Positions 40,480 through 43,749 of a stretch of DNA of 43,749 bases are shown piece by piece. Position numbers and translations under genes: made by a program. Location of the stretch: positions 1 through 43,749 of the forward strand of contig JAIQFZ010000054.1 in NCBI GenBank assembly GCA_020073015.1. Reading direction: 5' to 3'. How positions within the stretch are numbered: the stretch's first letter is position 1; the number at the start of each line of letters is the position of its first letter. This DNA comes from Terriglobia bacterium. GTDB lineage: Bacteria; Acidobacteriota; Terriglobia; Terriglobales; Acidobacteriaceae. The notes beneath the pieces are model-generated. The model saw only the letters and a list, made by a program, of their open reading frames with translations. It did no database searches and had not been told where the DNA came from.

Positions 40480-42576
40480 ATGGAACAGACTACGGTCTCC
40501 CCACGCGTATACCGCTTCGGCTCGTTTGAGCTTTCCGTCGAGGCTGCCGAGTTGCGCAAGAACGGCGTCCGCCTCAAGCTACAGGACCAGCCCTTCCATA
40601 TCCTCCGTACCCTGCTCGAACATCCCGGCGAACTTGTTACTCGCGAACAACTTCGCCAGCAACTTTGGCGCGAAGGCACCTTTGTTGACTTCGAACACGG
40701 CTTGAATACCGCTATCAAGAAAATTCGCGATGTTCTCGGGGACGACGCCGATACGCCGCGCTACATCGAAACCGTCCCCCGCAAGGGATACAGGTTTCTT
40801 GTGCCGGCGAATCGAGATGCCGCGGCAGTGGTCCAGGCGCCGCCGCCTTCTTCACGGAGTCATTGGCAATCGCGCACTCTAGTTCTCATCGTAGCCCTCG
40901 CCGTCGCGATCGGGATCGTTGTGCTCGTCCTCCGCGAACGTTCGTATCCACCGAATCTCCGCATCACCGCGACCCGGCAACTGACCTTTACCGGTGACGT
41001 GTCGCCTTTCTCCACCATCGAAACCGATGGCCGGCGCGTGTACTACTTCAAGTATCTTGACAGTCACCTCTACTCAGTCCCCGTAGGCGGGGGACCGGAG
41101 AGTAGTTATGCCACCAGGTTTCGCGAGCCGGTCATTCTCCACATTTCACCGGATGGCTCGACTTTGCTCGTGAAGGAATCAATCGGTGTTTCTGGCGGGA
41201 GAAGTGACCGTATTTGGCTGCTGCCTACGAACGGTGGTCCGGCGCGACCATTGGGAGACATCGAAGCGCAGTCCGCAGCCTGGTCGCCCGATGGTAAGGC
41301 CATCGCTTTTGCGCAACACGAAGCCCTTTACCGGACCGAGGATGAGGGAGCTACTTACCGCCGGCTCGTGAATACGACGGGAGATGTTCCGTGGATGCGC
41401 TGGTCACCCGACGGCCGGCATCTGCGATTTACCGTAACCGATTCCAAGACTCGCGTTTCTTCGACCTGGGAAGCTGGCCACAACAGCCAGGTGCACTCTG
41501 TCGCGATGAATCTGGGACGGCCCCTAGATACCTGTTGCGGAATCTGGACGAGGGACAGCAGGTATTTCTTTTTCCGCGAGCTTCGCGGCGAACGAACCGA
41601 CTATTGGGCCGCCAAAGAGATCTGGTCGCCGTTGCGGTCCGGAAAGCCTTCTTTGCTCAGCGGCGGAGGCATGGAGATGGTTGCTGCCACTGCCAGTCCG
41701 CTCGAGGACTCGCTTTTTGTCGTCGGGCACGAGGAGTCAGGGATGATATTCAAGTTTGATCTTGCGCGCCGGCAGCTTACGCCATTCCTGCCGGAACTCA
41801 GCGTTCAAGATCCCGATTTCTCGTCAGACGGTAAATGGATGGTTCTTTGCCAACTGCACACCCGGCAAAGTGTTCTCTGGCGTGCCCGAAGCGATGGCAG
41901 TGAGTGGCTTCAGTTGACCGACCCTAAATTGTTCGTCGGTTACGCACGCTTTTCCCCGGATGGTAAACGCATCGCTGTGATGGCCAAATGGCCCGACCAA
42001 CCATGGAAGATCTACTGGGTCTCTGCCGACGGCGGCGCTCTTCACGAACTCAACGTGCCCATCACAAGTCAGGCTGACCCCAACTGGATGGCTGACAATG
42101 AATCGATCATTTTCGGCCAGCCGCCGCGTTGGTTTGCCGAGCCAGATTCTCCGCGAGCGATCTATATCCACAGCCTCCAGACCGGCTCCATTTCGAAAGT
42201 GCCAGGTTCAGAAGGCTGGTACAGTCCGCGCCTATCACCGGATGGCCGCCGCCTGTTGGCGCTCTCCATCGACGAGCACAAGCTCGCCCTCTATGACTTT
42301 GCTACCTCACAATGGCGCATTTTGGTTCAGAGCCCGCGGAAGAGAATAGGATCGCCAATTTGGTCGCCCGATGGGCAATGGGCTTATGTGAATACATATG
42401 GGAAGAACGGCTCTGTCCTTCGCATCCGGATCCGCGACGGCATCACCGAAGAGATCCTGTCGTTCGGTGAAAGGATTGCAAGCCCAAGCTGTTATGCGTG
42501 GAGCGCGCTGAATGCATCACTCCTGATTAGCTGCGCTCGCCCCAACTCCAACATCTACGCCCTGCACTACGAGTGA
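40480..42576 (+). CDS. Winged-helix DNA-binding, membrane-anchored beta-propeller protein
   Basis: A 698-residue one-component receptor-like protein. Residues about 8-105 are an OmpR/CadC winged helix (YRFGSFELSVEAAELRKNGV, LLEHPGELVTREQLRQQLW, GLNTAIKKIRDVLGDD, YIETVPRKGYRFLVP). A membrane helix follows at about 130-150 (TLVLIVALAVAIGIVVLVL). The rest (about 165-698) is a TolB/WD-like propeller with repeated SPDGK motifs (AAWSPDGKAIAF, MRWSPDGRHLRF, ARFSPDGKRIAV, PRLSPDGRRLLA, PIWSPDGQWAYV). The architecture suggests sensing outside and transcription control at the membrane, like CadC. ATG 40480 has GGGG 7 nt upstream. Confidence 0.88.
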   Translation: MEQTTVSPRVYRFGSFELSVEAAELRKNGVRLKLQDQPFHILRTLLEHPGELVTREQLRQQLWREGTFVDFEHGLNTAIKKIRDVLGDDADTPRYIETVPRKGYRFLVPANRDAAAVVQAPPPSSRSHWQSRTLVLIVALAVAIGIVVLVLRERSYPPNLRITATRQLTFTGDVSPFSTIETDGRRVYYFKYLDSHLYSVPVGGGPESSYATRFREPVILHISPDGSTLLVKESIGVSGGRSDRIWLLPTNGGPARPLGDIEAQSAAWSPDGKAIAFAQHEALYRTEDEGATYRRLVNTTGDVPWMRWSPDGRHLRFTVTDSKTRVSSTWEAGHNSQVHSVAMNLGRPLDTCCGIWTRDSRYFFFRELRGERTDYWAAKEIWSPLRSGKPSLLSGGGMEMVAATASPLEDSLFVVGHEESGMIFKFDLARRQLTPFLPELSVQDPDFSSDGKWMVLCQLHTRQSVLWRARSDGSEWLQLTDPKLFVGYARFSPDGKRIAVMAKWPDQPWKIYWVSADGGALHELNVPITSQADPNWMADNESIIFGQPPRWFAEPDSPRAIYIHSLQTGSISKVPGSEGWYSPRLSPDGRRLLALSIDEHKLALYDFATSQWRILVQSPRKRIGSPIWSPDGQWAYVNTYGKNGSVLRIRIRDGITEEILSFGERIASPSCYAWSALNASLLISCARPNSNIYALHYE

Positions 42577-42633
42577 AGGGTCTACTTTGCCTTCACCGGC
42601 ACTTCGCAGATTTTTCAACTGTTCTGCGGCGGC

Positions 42634-42720
42634 GAAGAGGTAGCGCGTATGCTATCCGGGGCGAAACTGACCGAGACTTCGCGGAAGCATGTGGAACAGA
42701 TGATTAAGGAGAGTGGGTGA
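42634..42720 (+). pseudogene. Detached 3' end of a second recN
   Basis: These 87 bases align without gaps to the last 87 bases of the resident recN (39580-39666), with 14 mismatches. Nine of them are synonymous third-position changes. The product would be EEVARMLSGAKLTETSRKHV followed by EQMIKESG and a stop. No homology to recN is seen upstream of 42634. It must come from a recN that evolved under selection and then lost its 5' part. Confidence 0.85.
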
Positions 42721-42734
42721 AGCCGAAGAAGCTC

Positions 42735-43160
42735 CTACAGCACCAGCACATCGGTGCCATGCGATTGAAGTGCGCGGTCAAAGGTGATGAACTTTAGGCC
42801 TGCGACGGCGGCAAAAGCCAGAAGGTAAGCGTCCGCCCAAACCTTTGGGGACCGACTGGACAGCCGGGACCGCGAACGAAACTCCTTTTCGAGATCCTCG
42901 GGCTCCGGCAAGAAGGCAATGCGAGTATCCGCCCAGATTCGGTCCCACAAATTCCAGGCTTCGGACATGGTCTTCGTGTCCTTTCCCATGATCGGATCGG
43001 TAGTGAGCAGCCTCAGGACGGTCATCTGGGTGAAACGGCAGAAGAAGAATTGCTCCTCGCCGGCCTGCTCGAACCAACCTTGGGCTCTTTCTGAATGCAC
43101 GTGCCGGCTCCAAATCAGCGCCAGCCACACGTTCGCATCAAGGAAATTCAACGTGTTCAT
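42735..43160 (-). CDS. vapC: PIN-domain toxin, VapC-like ribonuclease
   Basis: A 141-residue PIN domain protein. NFLDANVWLAL holds the first catalytic Asp (Asp8), WADAYLLAFA the central Asp, and LKFITFDRAL the last. VapC toxins cut tRNA or rRNA and are held inactive by VapB (family knowledge). Its start lies within the last 23 bp of the upstream antitoxin gene, the usual order antitoxin-toxin. It sits directly after the recN fragment, next to the putative island boundary. Confidence 0.88.
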   Translation of the reverse strand: MNTLNFLDANVWLALIWSRHVHSERAQGWFEQAGEEQFFFCRFTQMTVLRLLTTDPIMGKDTKTMSEAWNLWDRIWADTRIAFLPEPEDLEKEFRSRSRLSSRSPKVWADAYLLAFAAVAGLKFITFDRALQSHGTDVLVL

Positions 43161-43380
43161 AGATTTGTTCGTTGGTGAGGTCGATCTTCGGGCCGTCGGA
43201 GACGATCAGTGGGAACTGCACTCTCTTAGGACGCGGGTGCTGGCCTTGCAGGAGCACAGTTCTGACCCCCGCTAGGACCAGCTCGCGCACCGAGCGGCCG
43301 TTCGCGGCCGCTTGTGCTTTTAGCTTCCGGTATAGGGGCGATGGAATGTCAACTGTGGTGCGAACCGAATCGCGCTTCAT
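43138..43380 (-). CDS. vapB: Antitoxin, VapB-like ribbon-helix-helix protein
   Basis: An 80-residue protein. MKRDSVRTTVDIPSPLYRKL and the following KAQAAANGRSVRELVLAGV form a ribbon-helix-helix DNA-binding domain. The C-terminal 35 residues (KRVQFPLIVSDGPKIDL...) would wrap the toxin. ATG 43380 is preferred; a longer in-frame start at 43503 adds a non-homologous segment. It overlaps vapC by 23 bp, giving coupled translation and, by analogy, autoregulation at its own promoter. Confidence 0.83.
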   Translation of the reverse strand: MKRDSVRTTVDIPSPLYRKLKAQAAANGRSVRELVLAGVRTVLLQGQHPRPKRVQFPLIVSDGPKIDLTNEQIYEHVEFP

Positions 43381-43595
43381 CGACGCTATTATCCCATGCG
43401 TGCCATAAATATGGAAGTACAGTCGTGCGGTCCTCGGGCAAGCACCGCAATCGGCGGGGTGCCGTTCACTCCCCGGATTCCGCCGATCACTGCTAATCCT
43501 CACAGTCTCAAAGGCTTACATTGACCTTGGGAGCCGTTTTCGGTACCCTATAGAGAATCTTTTCCAGTGGAACGTGTAACCTAAGAAAGTGGGGG

Positions 43596-43749
43596 ATGGC
43601 TTTGTCTGAGAGCAAGAGTTTACTGCTGTTGAAGCCGCGTGGGTTCTGCGCCGGGGTGGTGCGGGCCATTGACATTGTGCGGATCGCGCTGGAGGCGTTT
43701 GGGCGGCCGATTTATGTGCGCAAAGAGATTGTCCACAACCGGTTTGTAG
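43596..43749 (+). CDS. ispH: 4-hydroxy-3-methylbut-2-enyl diphosphate reductase (5' part only)
   Basis: Last enzyme of the MEP isoprenoid pathway, an iron-sulfur protein. Only 51 codons are inside the window. [18 protein letters not shown] has the first cluster-ligand Cys, and [12 protein letters not shown] matches the usual YVRHEIVHN with His to Lys at one place. ATG 43596 is preceded by AAGTGGGGG. TTGACC (43521-43526) and TACCCT (43544-43549) with 17-bp spacing are a weak promoter candidate. Confidence 0.93.
   Translation, partial: MALSESKSLLLLKPRGFCAGVVRAIDIVRIALEAFGRPIYVRKEIVHNRFV

Noticed and set aside
42596-42633. Extension of the recN fragment further upstream
   Set aside because: Alignment to recN stops abruptly at 42634; the preceding bases show no match in any frame.

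Overview
The window looks like a chromosomal stretch of an Acidobacteriota bacterium, probably a soil member of the Terriglobia/Koribacter type. The reasons are inference from gene content: a Hanks-type Ser/Thr kinase fused to TPR repeats, a winged-helix protein fused to a beta-propeller, Gly/His-rich small secreted proteins, abundant short palindromic intergenic repeats, and an outer-membrane gene set (lpxD, a complete Tol-Pal cluster). The sequence is GC-rich by eye. There is no rRNA, no tRNA that I could recognise, no CRISPR array, no transposase and no phage structural gene.

Layout. 1-759 (-): truncated secreted retropepsin-like protein. 915-2781 (+): mtnP and a PfkB-family kinase, separated by a long palindrome. 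2870-4507 (+): multi-spanning GT-C-like glycosyltransferase. 4623-9658 (+): mgtC, dapF, ldcA, a small membrane protein, mpl and plsC, largely a cell-wall precursor and peptidoglycan-recycling run. 9659-10036: repeat-rich intergenic region ending in a CRP-like operator in front of an N-terminally extended adenylate kinase (10037-10807). 10862-12428 (-): lpxD and a conserved hypothetical gene. 12732-14342 (+): CCA-adding/poly(A) polymerase-type enzyme with a Lys/Ala/Pro-rich tail. 14544-15230: secreted Gly/His-rich protein. 15391-20038 (+): dnaE and accA, a pair also adjacent in E. coli. 20308-21612 (-): hom, divergent from a Ser/Thr kinase (21870-24821). 24986-27868 (+): korA-korB with a strong terminator. 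27980-28666 (-): broken remnant of a secreted protein. 28681-30137 (-): zinc alcohol dehydrogenase and a small hydrophilic protein. 30387-31226 (+): HAD phosphatase. 31382-36719 (-): tolQ-tolR-tolA/tonB-tolB-pal-cpoB. 36866-37804 (-): secreted Ig-like/FN3 protein. 37957-39666 (+): recN. 39778-42576: small secreted protein and winged-helix/propeller receptor, arranged divergently. 42634-42720: a second, diverged 3' end of recN. 42735-43380 (-): vapBC. 43596-end (+): start of ispH.

How parts fit together: DapF (DAP supply), LdcA (trims recycled tetrapeptide) and Mpl (reattaches tripeptide to UDP-MurNAc) form a coherent peptidoglycan module. Tol-Pal spans the envelope and links inner membrane, wall and outer membrane. 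KorAB supplies a ferredoxin-linked 2-oxoacid step of central metabolism.

The most unusual observations are: both catalytic cysteines of DapF replaced by serine; a perfect 48-bp in-frame tandem duplication in the OB-fold of dnaE; a copy of a dispersed palindromic repeat translated inside recN; a second recN 3' terminus 3 kb downstream, showing mostly synonymous divergence, that brackets an apparent island; and an amber-interrupted, 5'-truncated secreted-protein gene. No single complete new system stands out. The recN-bracketed island is the best lead.
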